Part shown: in pieces, positions 8,614 to 16,240 of the stretch | Layout: each line of letters opens with the position of its first letter | Numbering within the stretch: position 1 is the stretch's first letter | Source: Streptomyces sp. TLI_105 | Lineage (GTDB): Bacteria; Actinomycetota; Actinomycetes; Streptomycetales; Streptomycetaceae | DNA length: 64,000 nucleotides | Assembly: GCF_900105415.1 (NCBI RefSeq) | Contig: NZ_FNSM01000001.1 | Span: 3,386,501-3,450,500, forward strand | Direction: 5' to 3' | Notes under the pieces: generated by a model | What the model was told of the DNA's origin: nothing | What the model saw: only the letters and a program-made list of their open reading frames with translations | Databases searched by the model: none | Made by a program: the position numbers and the translations under genes

Positions 8614-9202
8614 TCCCCCGGAGGAGGGTGCGGGCGAGCGAGCGCGCGAAGTCGTCTAGGGAGTCCGGCGGCCTGCGGTCCGGGCTCATCTCCCAGGCGA
8701 AGGAGCGCTGCACGCAGGCCCCGAGGAGCAGGGAGGCGGCGGCCACCGGATCGGCGTCCGGGTCGAGGCGGCCGTGCCGCTGCTCGGCGCGGAGATAGGC
8801 GGCGAGGCCTTCGATGGGCTTGTGGGGGCCCATCCCGTAGGTGCGCATGGCCTCCTCGTGGCGCCGCTTGAGCTGCGGTTCCGCGTAGAGGGAGGCGACG
8901 ACCGGGAAGGTCTGCTCGTAGAAGAGGGCGGCCTGCCGGGCGACCTCGGTGAGGTTCTCCTCGACGGTGCGGCCGCCGGGGTCGGCGACGAGTGTGCCGA
9001 GGAGGCCGCCGAGCTGGGGCAGGCGCTCGTTCAGGACGGCCAGGAAGAGCTCTTCCTTGCTGCTGAAGTACTTGTAGAGCGCGGCTTCCGAGCAGCCGGC
9101 CGCCTTGGCGATCTCCTTGGTGGTGGTGCGGGCGAGCCCCGCCGTCCGCATGAGGTCGCGGGCGGCGTCGATGATCCGGGTCCGGGTCGGCCTCTGTTCC
9201 AT
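8606..9202 (-). CDS. TetR-family transcriptional regulator
   Basis: 198-residue one-component repressor. The N-terminal helix-turn-helix (about 8-55) reads RIIDAARDLMRTAGLARTTT and then AGCSEAALYKYFSSKEELF, a textbook TetR DNA-binding domain. The C-terminal all-helical ligand domain (about 70-198) is not specific enough to predict an inducer. The start MEQRPTRTR at 9202 is preferred over one 15 bases upstream because the GGAGG lies between them. It is divergent from the NAD(P)-binding gene at 9290, and two matching palindromes fill the gap, so it probably controls that gene and itself. Confidence 0.92.
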   Translation of the reverse strand: MEQRPTRTRIIDAARDLMRTAGLARTTTKEIAKAAGCSEAALYKYFSSKEELFLAVLNERLPQLGGLLGTLVADPGGRTVEENLTEVARQAALFYEQTFPVVASLYAEPQLKRRHEEAMRTYGMGPHKPIEGLAAYLRAEQRHGRLDPDADPVAAASLLLGACVQRSFAWEMSPDRRPPDSLDDFARSLARTLLRGIS

Positions 9203-9228
9203 GCATCCTCCAGCCACGCTTGACGTAT

Positions 9229-9271
9229 GAGTGAGTATCCACTCACCCTGGGGGTGAGTGAATACTTACCC
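9229..9271. promoter_or_regulatory. Paired TetR operator candidates
   Basis: Two 19-base sites with the shared consensus GGTGAGTGRATACTYACYC lie in opposite orientation at 9229-9247 (minus) and 9253-9271 (plus), centres 24 bases apart. Each is itself a partial palindrome of GTGAGT/ACTYAC half-sites. They occupy the 87-base gap between tetR and the divergent reductase gene. Confidence 0.7.
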
Positions 9272-9289
9272 ACCCTGGGAGGGTGCGAC

Positions 9290-9922
9290 ATGAAGCTCAC
9301 AGTCTTCGGCGCGACCGGCGGCATCGGCCAGGAGATCGTCCGGCAGGCCCTGGCCTCGGGCCACGAGGTGACGGCGGTGGTCCGGGACCCCGCACGGCTC
9401 ACGGCGACGGGATCCCGTCTGACGGTCCGACGGGCCGACCTGTCCGACCCCGAGGCCCTGCGCGGGGCGGTCGCGGGCCGGGACGCGGTCCTCTCGGGCC
9501 TCGGGGCCCGCACCCGGGCGGACGCGGGCGTGACCGCCCGGCTGACCCGCTCGGTGCTCGCGGCGATGGAGGCCGAGAAGACGCGCCGGCTCCTGGTGGT
9601 CAGCGCGGCCCCGCTGGGCCCGGTTCCGGACGGCCAGGCCCTCGTCGACAAGGCGGTCCTGGCGATCGTCAACAACATGCTGAAGGACGTCTACGCCGAC
9701 CTGCGGGTCATGGAGTCGGACCTCGCCGCGAGCGACGCCGACTGGACGTCCGTGCGCCCGCCCAAGCTGACGAACAAGCCGGGCACCGGGCAGTACCGCA
9801 AGGTCGTCGGCGGCACCCCGTCCCGGGGCCGCTCCCTGGCCCGCGCGGACGTGGCGCACGCGATGCTGGCGATGATCGACGACCCCGCGACGGTCAAGCA
9901 GGGCGTCGGCGTCGCGTACTAG
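9290..9922 (+). CDS. NAD(P)H-binding atypical SDR (NmrA/BVR-B-like)
   Basis: 210-residue single-domain NAD(P)-binding protein of the atypical short-chain dehydrogenase group. The dinucleotide motif GATGGIGQEI starts at residue 8, and a VVRDPARL segment suits NADPH binding. Later family segments (VVSAAPLG, VMESDLAASDADWTSVRPPK) resemble biliverdin-reductase-B-like flavin reductases. Substrate is unknown. The start at 9290 follows GGAGGG by 7 bases. It is divergent from a TetR gene with paired operators between, so it is likely induced by the TetR ligand. Its TAG stop codon falls inside the terminal inverted repeat of the element that follows, so the element was probably inserted right at the gene end. 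Confidence 0.85.
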   Translation: MKLTVFGATGGIGQEIVRQALASGHEVTAVVRDPARLTATGSRLTVRRADLSDPEALRGAVAGRDAVLSGLGARTRADAGVTARLTRSVLAAMEAEKTRRLLVVSAAPLGPVPDGQALVDKAVLAIVNNMLKDVYADLRVMESDLAASDADWTSVRPPKLTNKPGTGQYRKVVGGTPSRGRSLARADVAHAMLAMIDDPATVKQGVGVAY

Positions 9923-10136
9923 GGCCTGTCGTCACATTCCCGTCGTCGCCCGAAGGGCGGCCCTGCGGCGTCTGGCGCGTGCTCTCGGCGTGCCGGGTGG
10001 AAGTCCTCGTACTGGACGTACTCGGGCTTTCGCCCGGTGCGGCGAAGGGGGCACCTCCCTGCTCGAGCGAAGCCGAGAGCTTGGGGGCGCGTGCCAGGCG
10101 TCGCGGGGCAGACGGGAATGTGACGACAGGCCCTAG
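9919..10136. mobile_element. MITE-like inverted-repeat element
   Basis: 218-base non-coding element bounded by a perfect 26-bp inverted repeat (9919-9944 / 10111-10136; outer end CTAGGGCCTGTCGTCACATT). Partial complementarity continues inward, so the single strand can fold into one long hairpin. Both ends carry CTAG, which could be a 4-base target duplication of the type made by some IS5-family elements; because CTAG is itself palindromic this cannot be proved from one copy. The interior includes a 31-base block (10057-10087) that recurs exactly at 33370-33400. No transposase is encoded. Confidence 0.7.
10057..10087 (+). repeat. Dispersed 31-bp repeat, copy 1
   Basis: 31 bases with core CTCGAGCGAAGCCGAGAGCT, flanked by C-run and G-run arms so that it can form a stem-loop. 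It is identical to 33370-33400. It lies inside the inverted-repeat element at 9919-10136. Confidence 0.85.
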
Positions 10137-10143
10137 GACGGGT

Positions 10144-11202
10144 CTAGAGCTGGACCCCGACCGTCACCGGCTCGTTGACGAGGGTGATCCCGAAGGCCTC
10201 GTGCACCCCGGCGACGACCTCGCGGGCGAGGGCGAGGAGGTCCTCGGTGGTCGCCTCGCCGCGGTTGGTGAGGGCGAGCGTGTGCTTGGTGGAGATCCGG
10301 GCGGGCCCGGAGCCGTACCCCTTGGTGAAGCCGGCCCTGTCGATCAGCCAGGCCGCCGAGGTCTTCACGGCGCCGTCCTCGCCCGCGGGGAAGGCCGGCG
10401 GGGTGACGTCCGGCCCGAGCCGCTCCGCCACACGGGCCCGGAAGCCATCGAACTCGTCGTTCGTGAGGATCGGGTTGGTGAAGAAGGAGCCCGCGGACCA
10501 GGTGTCGTGGTCCTCCGGGTCCAGGACCATGCCCTTGCCGGCGCGCAGCCGCAGCACGGTCTCGCGGGCGGTGGCGAGGGGCACCCGGTCGCCGGCCCCG
10601 ACGCCGAGGGCGCGGGCGGTCTCGGCGTACTTGATCGGCGCCGAGAGACCGCCGGCGTCCTCCAGCGCGAAGCGGACCCGCAGCACCACGTACCGGTCGG
10701 GCTGGTCCTTGAAGAGGCTGTGCCGGTACGAGAAGGCGCACTCGGCGTTCGTGAGGGTGACGGTCTTCTCGGCACGCCGGTCGTAGGCGACGACCTCGGT
10801 GACGGTGGCGGAGACGTCCTGCCCGTACGCGCCGACGTTCTGGATGGGGGTCGCGCCGGCCGAGCCGGGGATGCCGGCCAGGCACTCGATCCCGGCGAGC
10901 CCGGCCTCGACGGTCCGCGCCACGGCGTCCGTCCAGACCTCGCCGGCGGCGAGCTCCAGGCTCGTGCCGTCCAGGACGAAGCCGGTGGTGGCGATGCGCA
11001 GCGCCGTGCCGTCGAAGCCCTTGTCCCCGATGACCAGGTTGGAGCCGCCGCCGATGATCAGCAGCGGGGTCCCGGCGGCGTCGGCCGCGCGGACCGCCTC
11101 GACCACCTCGTCGTCGGTGGTGGCGGTGACGAGCCGGGTGGCGGGCCCGCCGAGCCGGAAGGTGGTCAGGGGCGCGAGGGGGGCGTCTGCGATCTGCTGC
11201 AC
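10144..11202 (-). CDS. murB: UDP-N-acetylenolpyruvoylglucosamine reductase
   Basis: 352-residue FAD enzyme that reduces enolpyruvyl-UDP-GlcNAc to UDP-MurNAc in peptidoglycan synthesis. The N-terminal part has TTFRLGGPA and the FAD loop GGGSNLVIGDKGFDGTAL. Next comes the family signature GIPGSAGATPIQNVGAYGQ, then YRHSLFKD and the catalytic region GSFFTNPIL with the active-site Ser. It is a type I (E. coli-like) length with ISTKHTLALTNRGEAT near the end. It is transcribed away from the maoC pair, with a hairpin between, and ends 8 bases from the inverted-repeat element. Confidence 0.95.
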   Translation of the reverse strand: MQQIADAPLAPLTTFRLGGPATRLVTATTDDEVVEAVRAADAAGTPLLIIGGGSNLVIGDKGFDGTALRIATTGFVLDGTSLELAAGEVWTDAVARTVEAGLAGIECLAGIPGSAGATPIQNVGAYGQDVSATVTEVVAYDRRAEKTVTLTNAECAFSYRHSLFKDQPDRYVVLRVRFALEDAGGLSAPIKYAETARALGVGAGDRVPLATARETVLRLRAGKGMVLDPEDHDTWSAGSFFTNPILTNDEFDGFRARVAERLGPDVTPPAFPAGEDGAVKTSAAWLIDRAGFTKGYGSGPARISTKHTLALTNRGEATTEDLLALAREVVAGVHEAFGITLVNEPVTVGVQL

Positions 11203-11214
11203 GGGCTCAAGGGT

Positions 11215-11244
11215 ACGGGCCCGCCGCTTCGGCGACGGGCCCGT
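11215..11244 (-). terminator. Terminator between the maoC pair and murB
   Basis: Inverted repeat ACGGGCCCGCCG (11215-11226) with GGCG plus CGGGCCCGT (11231-11244), with an internal CTTC loop and one bulged A. It follows the downstream maoC gene by 25 bases and precedes the murB start. Confidence 0.65.
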
Positions 11245-11269
11245 GACGCTCGCACGGCGGCTCGTACGG

Positions 11270-11698
11270 TCAGGCGAGACGGACCACGGCCCGGCTCATG
11301 CCCAGGACCTTCTGCCCGGCGCTCGTCGCCGTGATGTCGACCCGCACCTGCTGGTCGTCCAGCTTGGCTGCGACCTTGGCGGAGACCTCGATCAGGGCGC
11401 CGGTCCCGTCATTGGGGACGACGACCGGCTTGGTGAAGCGGACCCCGTACTCGACGACGGCGGCGGGGTCGCCGGCCCAGTCGGTGACGACGCGGATCGC
11501 CTCGGCCATGGTGAACATGCCGTGGGCGATGACGTCCGGGAGGCCGACCTCGACCGCGAACTTCTCGTTCCAGTGGATCGGGTTGAAGTCCCCGGAGGCG
11601 CCGGCGTACCGCACGAGCGTGGCGCGGGTCACGGGGAAGGTCTGCGCGGGCAGCTCGGTGCCGACCTCGACCTCGTCGTAGGCGATCTTCGCGGTCAT
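11270..11698 (-). CDS. MaoC-like (R)-specific enoyl hydratase subunit (HadB-like)
   Basis: 142-residue hot-dog-fold protein. The hydratase motif GDFNPIHWNEKFAVEVGLPD (Asp and His catalytic pair, about 37-56) and AHGMFTMAEA are present. This is the catalytic partner of two-subunit 3-hydroxyacyl dehydratases of the HadAB/HadBC type, which in mycobacteria act in FAS-II. Its partner is the next gene upstream, separated by only 2 bases. In Streptomyces the exact lipid pathway is not settled, so only (3R)-hydroxyacyl-thioester dehydration is proposed. Confidence 0.85.
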   Translation of the reverse strand: MTAKIAYDEVEVGTELPAQTFPVTRATLVRYAGASGDFNPIHWNEKFAVEVGLPDVIAHGMFTMAEAIRVVTDWAGDPAAVVEYGVRFTKPVVVPNDGTGALIEVSAKVAAKLDDQQVRVDITATSAGQKVLGMSRAVVRLA

Positions 11699-11700
11699 GG

Positions 11701-12153
11701 TCAGGCCCCCTCGGGTGCGCGGGAGACGAGCTTGGTCCAGGCGGTGACGACGTGCTCGCCGGAGGCGTCGTGGACCTCGCCGCGGATGTCCAGGATGTCG
11801 TTGCCGGCGAGGGACTTGATCGCCTCGATGGTGGAGGTGACCGAGAGCCGGTCCCCGGCGCGTACGGGCCGGGTGTAGACGAACTTCTGGTCGCCGTGGA
11901 CGACGCGGCTGTAGTCGAGGCCCAGCTGCGGGTCCTCGATGACGGCGCCGGCCGCCTTGAATGTGATGGCGAACACGAAAGTGGGCGGGGCGATCACATC
12001 GGAATGTCCGAGCGCCTTGGCCGCTTCGGTGTCGGTGTACGCGGGATTGGCGTCACCGATCGCCTCGGCGAACTCGCGGATCTTCTCGCGGCCGACCTCG
12101 TAGGGCGCGGTGGGCGGATAGGTCCGGCCCACGAAGGACTGGTCGAGCGCCAT
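11701..12153 (-). CDS. MaoC N-terminal-domain dehydratase subunit (HadA-like)
   Basis: 150-residue hot-dog-fold protein lacking the Asp-His catalytic pair of its partner. It has the FAS1-DH/MaoC-N pattern VGRTYPPTAPYEVGREKIRE, AIGDANPAYTD, APPTFVFAITF and a DQKFVYTRPVRAGDRL strand. In HadAB-type dehydratases this subunit supplies the acyl-chain tunnel. The start MALDQSFVG at 12153 is chosen because GGAGGT lies upstream; a codon 33 bases earlier is not supported. It is followed at once by the catalytic subunit, and upstream lies the rpmG terminator, so the pair probably has its own promoter in the 12154-12190 gap. Confidence 0.85.
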   Translation of the reverse strand: MALDQSFVGRTYPPTAPYEVGREKIREFAEAIGDANPAYTDTEAAKALGHSDVIAPPTFVFAITFKAAGAVIEDPQLGLDYSRVVHGDQKFVYTRPVRAGDRLSVTSTIEAIKSLAGNDILDIRGEVHDASGEHVVTAWTKLVSRAPEGA

Positions 12154-12190
12154 GGACTCGATACCTCCTGGATTTGTTGCCGACAAACGA

Positions 12191-12224
12191 CACGAGGCCG
12201 CCCCCGGGTGGGGACGGCCTCGTG
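12191..12224 (-). terminator. Terminator after rpmG
   Basis: Stem CACGAGGCCG (12191-12200) with CGGCCTCGTG (12215-12224), extended by a C-run/G-run pairing inside. It lies 12 bases past the rpmG stop codon. Confidence 0.8.
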
Positions 12225-12235
12225 TACGAGCCTGA

Positions 12236-12400
12236 TTAGCGCGTCTCGCGGTGCGCAGTGTGCGAGTTGCAGCGAGGGCAGTGCTTCTTCATCTCAAGAC
12301 GGTCCGGGTTGTTACGCCGGTTCTTCTTGGTGATGTAGTTCCGCTCCTTGCACTCCACGCAGGCCAGCGTGATCTTCGGGCGGACGTCGGTGGCAGCCAC
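12236..12400 (-). CDS. rpmG: 50S ribosomal protein L33
   Basis: 54-residue L33 with GTG start (12400) and an AAGGAG site upstream. The four zinc-binding cysteines of the C+ form are present as CVEC and CPRC, together with [20 protein letters not shown]. The cysteine-containing form is the zinc-replete paralogue; Streptomyces usually also carries a Cys-less, Zur-controlled copy elsewhere. It is the last gene of a tRNA-Thr, tRNA-Met, rpmG unit on the minus strand. A longer frame to 12472 is rejected because it reads into the intergenic spacer. Confidence 0.96.
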
Positions 12401-12488
12401 GTGAGTGCTCCTTGACGGACGGATGGACGGATGAACGCATAGAAGAGTAGCCGATCGAAGGACCGACCCCACAATCGGCTACTGTCTG

Positions 12489-12561
12489 TAGCGGTGACCG
12501 GACTTGAACCGGTGACACAGCGATTATGAGCCGCTTGCTCTACCGACTGAGCTACACCGCT
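12489..12561 (-). tRNA. tRNA-Met, elongator (anticodon CAT)
   Basis: 73-base tRNA with acceptor stem AGCGGTG/CACCGCT, discriminator A, anticodon loop CTCATAA and T-arm CCGGTTCAAGTCCGG. A fully paired first acceptor pair (A-U) marks it as elongator rather than initiator. CCA is not encoded. Confidence 0.96.
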
Positions 12562-12605
12562 TTGATGATCCGGACCCCGCCCGAAGGCGGGATCCCTCTC
12601 ACCAG

Positions 12606-12678
12606 AGCCCCAATACGGAATCGAACCGTAGACCTTCTCCTTACCATGGAGACGCTCTACCGACTGAGCTATTGGGGC
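12606..12678 (-). tRNA. tRNA-Thr (anticodon GGT)
   Basis: 73-base tRNA with acceptor stem GCCCCAA/TTGGGGC, anticodon stem TCTCC/GGAGA around loop ATGGTAA, and T-arm ACGGTTCGATTCCGT. It is 44 bases upstream of tRNA-Met and the first transcribed RNA of the tRNA-rpmG cluster. Confidence 0.96.
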
Positions 12679-12884
12679 GAGCGAGGAAGACATTACACGG
12701 TCTCCGGCCCATCACCCAAATCCGTTTCCCCGAGGCCTCCCGACAGCCCTCACCAGGCGTCCCGTACGCCACTCGTGGCCTCATCGGTACGACTATTGCG
12801 CTCCCCCTCGAAGGTCGCTCCGAGCGCCCCTAGGCTCGGCCCCACGCTGCGTGATCTTGATCTTGAGGAGCGTTGAGGAGCCCG

Positions 12885-14165
12885 ATGTCAGCCGACAGCA
12901 AGCAGCCCCAGCCGCCCGAGGACGGGGCCGCCACCACCGCCGACTCGACCTCACTCCTGCTCTCCCATGCGCGGCTCACCGACGGACGGACCGTGGACGT
13001 GCGGCTCGTCGGCGGCCGGATCGAGGCCGTCGGCACCGCGGGCAGCCTCACCACCGTGGGCGCCCGCGTCGACCTCGGCGGCTACCTCCTGCTGCCCGCC
13101 GCCGCCGAACCCCACGCCCACGCCGACACCGCGCTCTCCGCCGACACCCCCGGCCCCGTCTCGTACGCCCCCGAGGAGGTGCAGCGGCGGGCCACCGAGG
13201 CCGCGCTGCTCCAGCTCGGCCACGGCGCGACGGCGCTCCGCGCGCACGTGCGCATCGGCGACGTCCACGGACTCGGCCCGCTCGAAGCGGTGCTGCAGGC
13301 CCGGCGCTCGCTGCGCGGCCTCGCCGACCTGACGGCCGTCGCCGTGCCCCGGCTGCTCACGGGCGTCGCGGGAGCGGACGGACTCGCGACCCTGCGGGAC
13401 GCGGTGAAGATGGGCGCCGGGGTGGTCGGCGGCTGCCCGGACCTCGACCCGGACCCGGCCGGATATGTGGAGGCCGTCCTCGACGTCGCGGCCGAGCACG
13501 GCGTCCCGGTCGACCTGCACACCGACGGGGACGACCCGGCCCGGCTCGCCCGGCTCGCGGCGATGGCCGGCGGGCTGCGGCCCGGGGTCACGATCGGCCC
13601 GTGCGCCGGGCTCGCCCGGCTCCCCTCCGACGCGGCGAGCCGGACGGCGGACCGGCTGGCGGCGGCCGGGGTGACGGTGGTCTGCCTGCCCCAGGGAGGC
13701 TGCGGGGGCACGGAGCTGCGCGGAGCGGCGCCGGTGCGGCTGCTGCGGACGGCCGGGGTGCGGGTCGCGGCGGGCAGCGGGGCGCTGCGGGACGTGGCCA
13801 ATCCGGTGGGGCGCGGGGACCCGCTGGAGGCGGCCTACCTCCTCGCCTCGCTCGGCGGGCTGCCGCCCCAGGAGGCGTACGGGGCGGTGAGCGCGCGGGC
13901 GCGGGCGGCGATGGGCCTGCCGGAGGTGCGGGTGGAGGCCGGCTTCCCGGCGGAGCTGCTCGCGGTGCGCGGCGAGCGCCTGGCGGGCGTGCTGTCCCTC
14001 GCGTACAGCCGGATCGTGGTGCACCGGGGGCGGGTGGTGGCCCGGACGAGCGCGGTGCGGGAGTACTGCGACTCGGCGGCGGCCCTGGACCTGCCGCGTC
14101 AGGCGCGCCCGGAAAGGCCGCCCGAGCCGGGGAGCCCCCCGGCCGGACCCGACGTACGGTCGTGA
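12885..14165 (+). CDS. Amidohydrolase/cytosine-deaminase-like protein, active site degenerate
   Basis: 426-residue TIM-barrel protein of the amidohydrolase superfamily, closest in layout to cytosine deaminase (CodA-like). The barrel entry EPHAHAD (His77, His79) and His212 (VDLHTDGDD) keep metal-ligand positions. Three residues expected in CodA-type enzymes are replaced: the Glu three after His212 is Gly215, the His before Cys240 is Pro239, and the catalytic Asp of the GSD motif is Gly299 (AAGSGALRD). The C-terminal PVGRGDPLEAAY motif is retained. It may have lost deaminase activity or act on something else. Start 12885 has GAGGAG 4 bases upstream. It is followed 2 bases later by an NAD(P)-binding gene. 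Confidence 0.75.
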   Translation: MSADSKQPQPPEDGAATTADSTSLLLSHARLTDGRTVDVRLVGGRIEAVGTAGSLTTVGARVDLGGYLLLPAAAEPHAHADTALSADTPGPVSYAPEEVQRRATEAALLQLGHGATALRAHVRIGDVHGLGPLEAVLQARRSLRGLADLTAVAVPRLLTGVAGADGLATLRDAVKMGAGVVGGCPDLDPDPAGYVEAVLDVAAEHGVPVDLHTDGDDPARLARLAAMAGGLRPGVTIGPCAGLARLPSDAASRTADRLAAAGVTVVCLPQGGCGGTELRGAAPVRLLRTAGVRVAAGSGALRDVANPVGRGDPLEAAYLLASLGGLPPQEAYGAVSARARAAMGLPEVRVEAGFPAELLAVRGERLAGVLSLAYSRIVVHRGRVVARTSAVREYCDSAAALDLPRQARPERPPEPGSPPAGPDVRS

Positions 14166-14167
14166 GT

Positions 14168-14824
14168 ATGCGCATCGTCATCGCTGGAGGACACGGACAG
14201 ATCGCCCTGCGCCTGGAGAGGCTGCTCTCGCACGCCGGGCACGAGGTCGCGGGGATCATCCGCAAACCGGAACAGGGCGCCGACCTGCGGGAGGCGGGCG
14301 CGGAGCCCGTCCACCTGGACCTGGAGTCGGCGTCGGTCGAGATGGTGGCCGCGGTGCTGCAGGGCGCCGACGCGGCCGTCTTCGCGGCGGGCGCGGGCCC
14401 GGGCAGCGGCGCCGACCGCAAGGACACGGTGGACCGGGCGGCCGCGGTGCTGTTCGCGGACGCGGCGGAACGGGCGGGCGTGCGGCGGTACCTCGTCGTC
14501 TCCTCGATGGGCGCGGACGCCTCCCACCCGGGCGACGGGATCTTCGACGCCTACCTCCGCGCGAAGGGCGCGGCCGACGACGACATCCGCTCCCGCACGG
14601 CCCTGGACTGGACGATCCTGCGCCCCGGCTCCCTGACGGACGACGCGGGGACGGGCATGGTCCGCCTGGAGGCGCACACGGGCCGCGGACCGATCCCCCG
14701 GGACGACGTGGCCGCGGTCCTCGCCGAACTCCTCGACACCCCGGCGACCGCCGGCCTGACCCTGGAACTGATCGCCGGTTCGGTCCCGCTCTCGGTGGCG
14801 GTGAAGGACGTGGCCGGCAACTGA
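14168..14824 (+). CDS. NAD(P)H-binding SDR-a5-type protein
   Basis: 218-residue atypical short-chain dehydrogenase/reductase. It begins MRIVIAGGHGQIALRLERLL, with a GxxGxxx nucleotide motif, and has YLVVSSMGAD and the DWTILRPGSLTDD element typical of the SDR_a5 group (YwnB/YtfG-like relatives). Substrate cannot be predicted. It starts 2 bases after the stop of the amidohydrolase-like gene, so the two are co-transcribed and translationally linked, and it ends 38 bases before a bidirectional terminator. Confidence 0.85.
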   Translation: MRIVIAGGHGQIALRLERLLSHAGHEVAGIIRKPEQGADLREAGAEPVHLDLESASVEMVAAVLQGADAAVFAAGAGPGSGADRKDTVDRAAAVLFADAAERAGVRRYLVVSSMGADASHPGDGIFDAYLRAKGAADDDIRSRTALDWTILRPGSLTDDAGTGMVRLEAHTGRGPIPRDDVAAVLAELLDTPATAGLTLELIAGSVPLSVAVKDVAGN

Positions 14825-14861
14825 GCCGCGGTCCCGTCCGCACTCCCGCCGTGAAACGAGT

Positions 14862-14893
14862 GAAGGTCCCCGGTGCAAGCACCGGGGACCTTC
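14862..14893. terminator. Bidirectional terminator
   Basis: Perfect 14-bp inverted repeat GAAGGTCCCCGGTG (14862-14875) and its complement (14880-14893) with a 4-base loop. It serves the plus-strand reductase gene and, on the other strand, tRNA-Tyr 7 bases away. Confidence 0.9.
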
Positions 14894-14899
14894 TTCACG

Positions 14900-14981
14900 T
14901 GGCGACGCCAGGATTCGAACCTGGGTAGGCTAAGCCGACGGATTTACAGTCCGCTCCCATTGGCCACTCGGGCACATCGCC
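14900..14981 (-). tRNA. tRNA-Tyr (anticodon GTA)
   Basis: 82-base class II tRNA. Acceptor GGCGATG/CGTCGCC, discriminator A, anticodon loop CTGTAAA, a long variable arm (CGGCTTAGCCTACC region) and T-arm CCAGGTTCGAATCCTGG. It is a single gene with a hairpin terminator just downstream. Confidence 0.96.
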
Positions 14982-15154
14982 ATGGGTTCGCTGCCTTGGT
15001 TCACCGCTTTTCTGCGGTGTTCCCCGGCAACGACGTAAACAATACCTGATCCCCGGGGGTGCTTCGCCACCCGATTGATCAGCGGTTCGGCCGGCGGCTC
15101 ACCCCCTAGGCTTTGGGGCGTACCCCACAGCATCCGAGCAAGGAGCCACGAGTC

Positions 15155-15646
15155 ATGGCCGACTCCAGTTTCGACATCGTCTCCAAGGTCGAGCGGCAGG
15201 AGGTCGACAACGCCCTCAACCAGGCCGTGAAGGAGATCTCCCAGCGCTACGACTTCAAGGGAACCAACGCCTCGATCTCCTGGTCGGGCGAGAAGATCCT
15301 GATGCAGGCGAACGGCGAGGAGCGCGTCATGGCGATCCTCGACATCTTCCAGTCCAAGCTGATCAAGCGCGGGATCTCCCTCAAGTCCCTGGACGTCGAG
15401 GGCGAGCCCCAGCTGTCCGGCAAGGAGTACAAGCTCTTCGCCTCCGTCCAGGAGGGCATCTCCCAGGAGAACGCCAAGAAGGTCGCGAAGGCCATCCGCG
15501 ACGAGGGCCCCAAGGGCGTCAAGGCGCAGGTGCAGGGCGACGAGCTGCGCGTCAGCTCGAAGAGCCGGGACGACCTGCAGGCCGTGCAGGCGCTGCTCAA
15601 GGGCAAGGACTTCGACTTCGCGATCCAGTTCGTGAACTACCGCTGA
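15155..15646 (+). CDS. YajQ family nucleotide-binding protein
   Basis: 163-residue YajQ/DUF520 protein with two ferredoxin-like RNA-binding-fold halves. It matches the family along its whole length: [56 protein letters not shown] and [11 protein letters not shown] at the end. Homologues bind nucleic acid or cyclic-di-GMP and cochaperone functions have been proposed; the role in Streptomyces is not established. The start at 15155 follows AGGAG. It stands alone between tRNA-Tyr and ogt. Confidence 0.92.
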   Translation: MADSSFDIVSKVERQEVDNALNQAVKEISQRYDFKGTNASISWSGEKILMQANGEERVMAILDIFQSKLIKRGISLKSLDVEGEPQLSGKEYKLFASVQEGISQENAKKVAKAIRDEGPKGVKAQVQGDELRVSSKSRDDLQAVQALLKGKDFDFAIQFVNYR

Positions 15647-15742
15647 CCCGTCGAGGCCGGTGTCCGAATACCGCCAGCCGAGTGCTCGGCGGTCCCCGCA
15701 CACTGGGTCTCCGGAAGACCCGTGCGGGGAGAGGAACCGGTC

Positions 15743-16240
15743 ATGACCGTGTACGCGTACGTCGACGGCCCCCTGGGCGAGATGCTGCTTGTCGGGCGGC
15801 TCGCCGAAGGGGGCCGAGCCGTGCTGCGCTCGCTGTCCCTGCCGGGGCAGAAGGGCGCCGTCGTGGTCGAGGACGGCTGGACGCGCGCGCCCGAGGCGTT
15901 CGCCGAGGCCGCCGGGCAGCTGGGCGAGTACTTCGCCGGCCGCCGCGACCGGTTCGACCTGCCGCTCGCCGGCGACGCCGGGACCGCGTTCCAGCGGCGC
16001 GTCTGGCGGGCCCTGGAGGAGATCCCGTACGGCACCACCGTCTCGTACGGGGAGATCGCCCGGCGGGTCGGTTCGCCCGGCGCCGGGGTACGGGCCGTGG
16101 GCACCGCGATCGGCCGCAATCCGCTGCTCGTGGTGCGGCCCTGCCACCGGGTGATCGGCGCCGACGGGAGCCTGCGCGGGTACGCCGCCGGGCTCGAACG
16201 GAAGGAACGGCTCCTCGGGCTCGAAGGCGCCCTCGTGTGA
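15743..16240 (+). CDS. ogt: Methylated-DNA-protein cysteine methyltransferase
   Basis: 165-residue suicide repair enzyme that transfers O6-alkyl groups from guanine to its own cysteine. The active site RPCHRVIGADGSLRGYAAGL and the helix-turn-helix with the arginine finger (TVSYGEIARRVGSPGAGVRAVGTAIGRNP) are intact. The start at 15743 follows GAGAGGAA. The stop codon overlaps the GTG of alkB by 4 bases, so the two direct alkylation-repair enzymes are translationally coupled. No Ada-type regulator domain is attached. Confidence 0.93.
   Translation: MTVYAYVDGPLGEMLLVGRLAEGGRAVLRSLSLPGQKGAVVVEDGWTRAPEAFAEAAGQLGEYFAGRRDRFDLPLAGDAGTAFQRRVWRALEEIPYGTTVSYGEIARRVGSPGAGVRAVGTAIGRNPLLVVRPCHRVIGADGSLRGYAAGLERKERLLGLEGALV

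Noticed and set aside
10133..10885. A minus-strand frame of 250 codons inside murB
   Set aside because: It is in another phase of the same strand as murB, whose full length matches the family; its product is Arg/Pro/His-rich nonsense.
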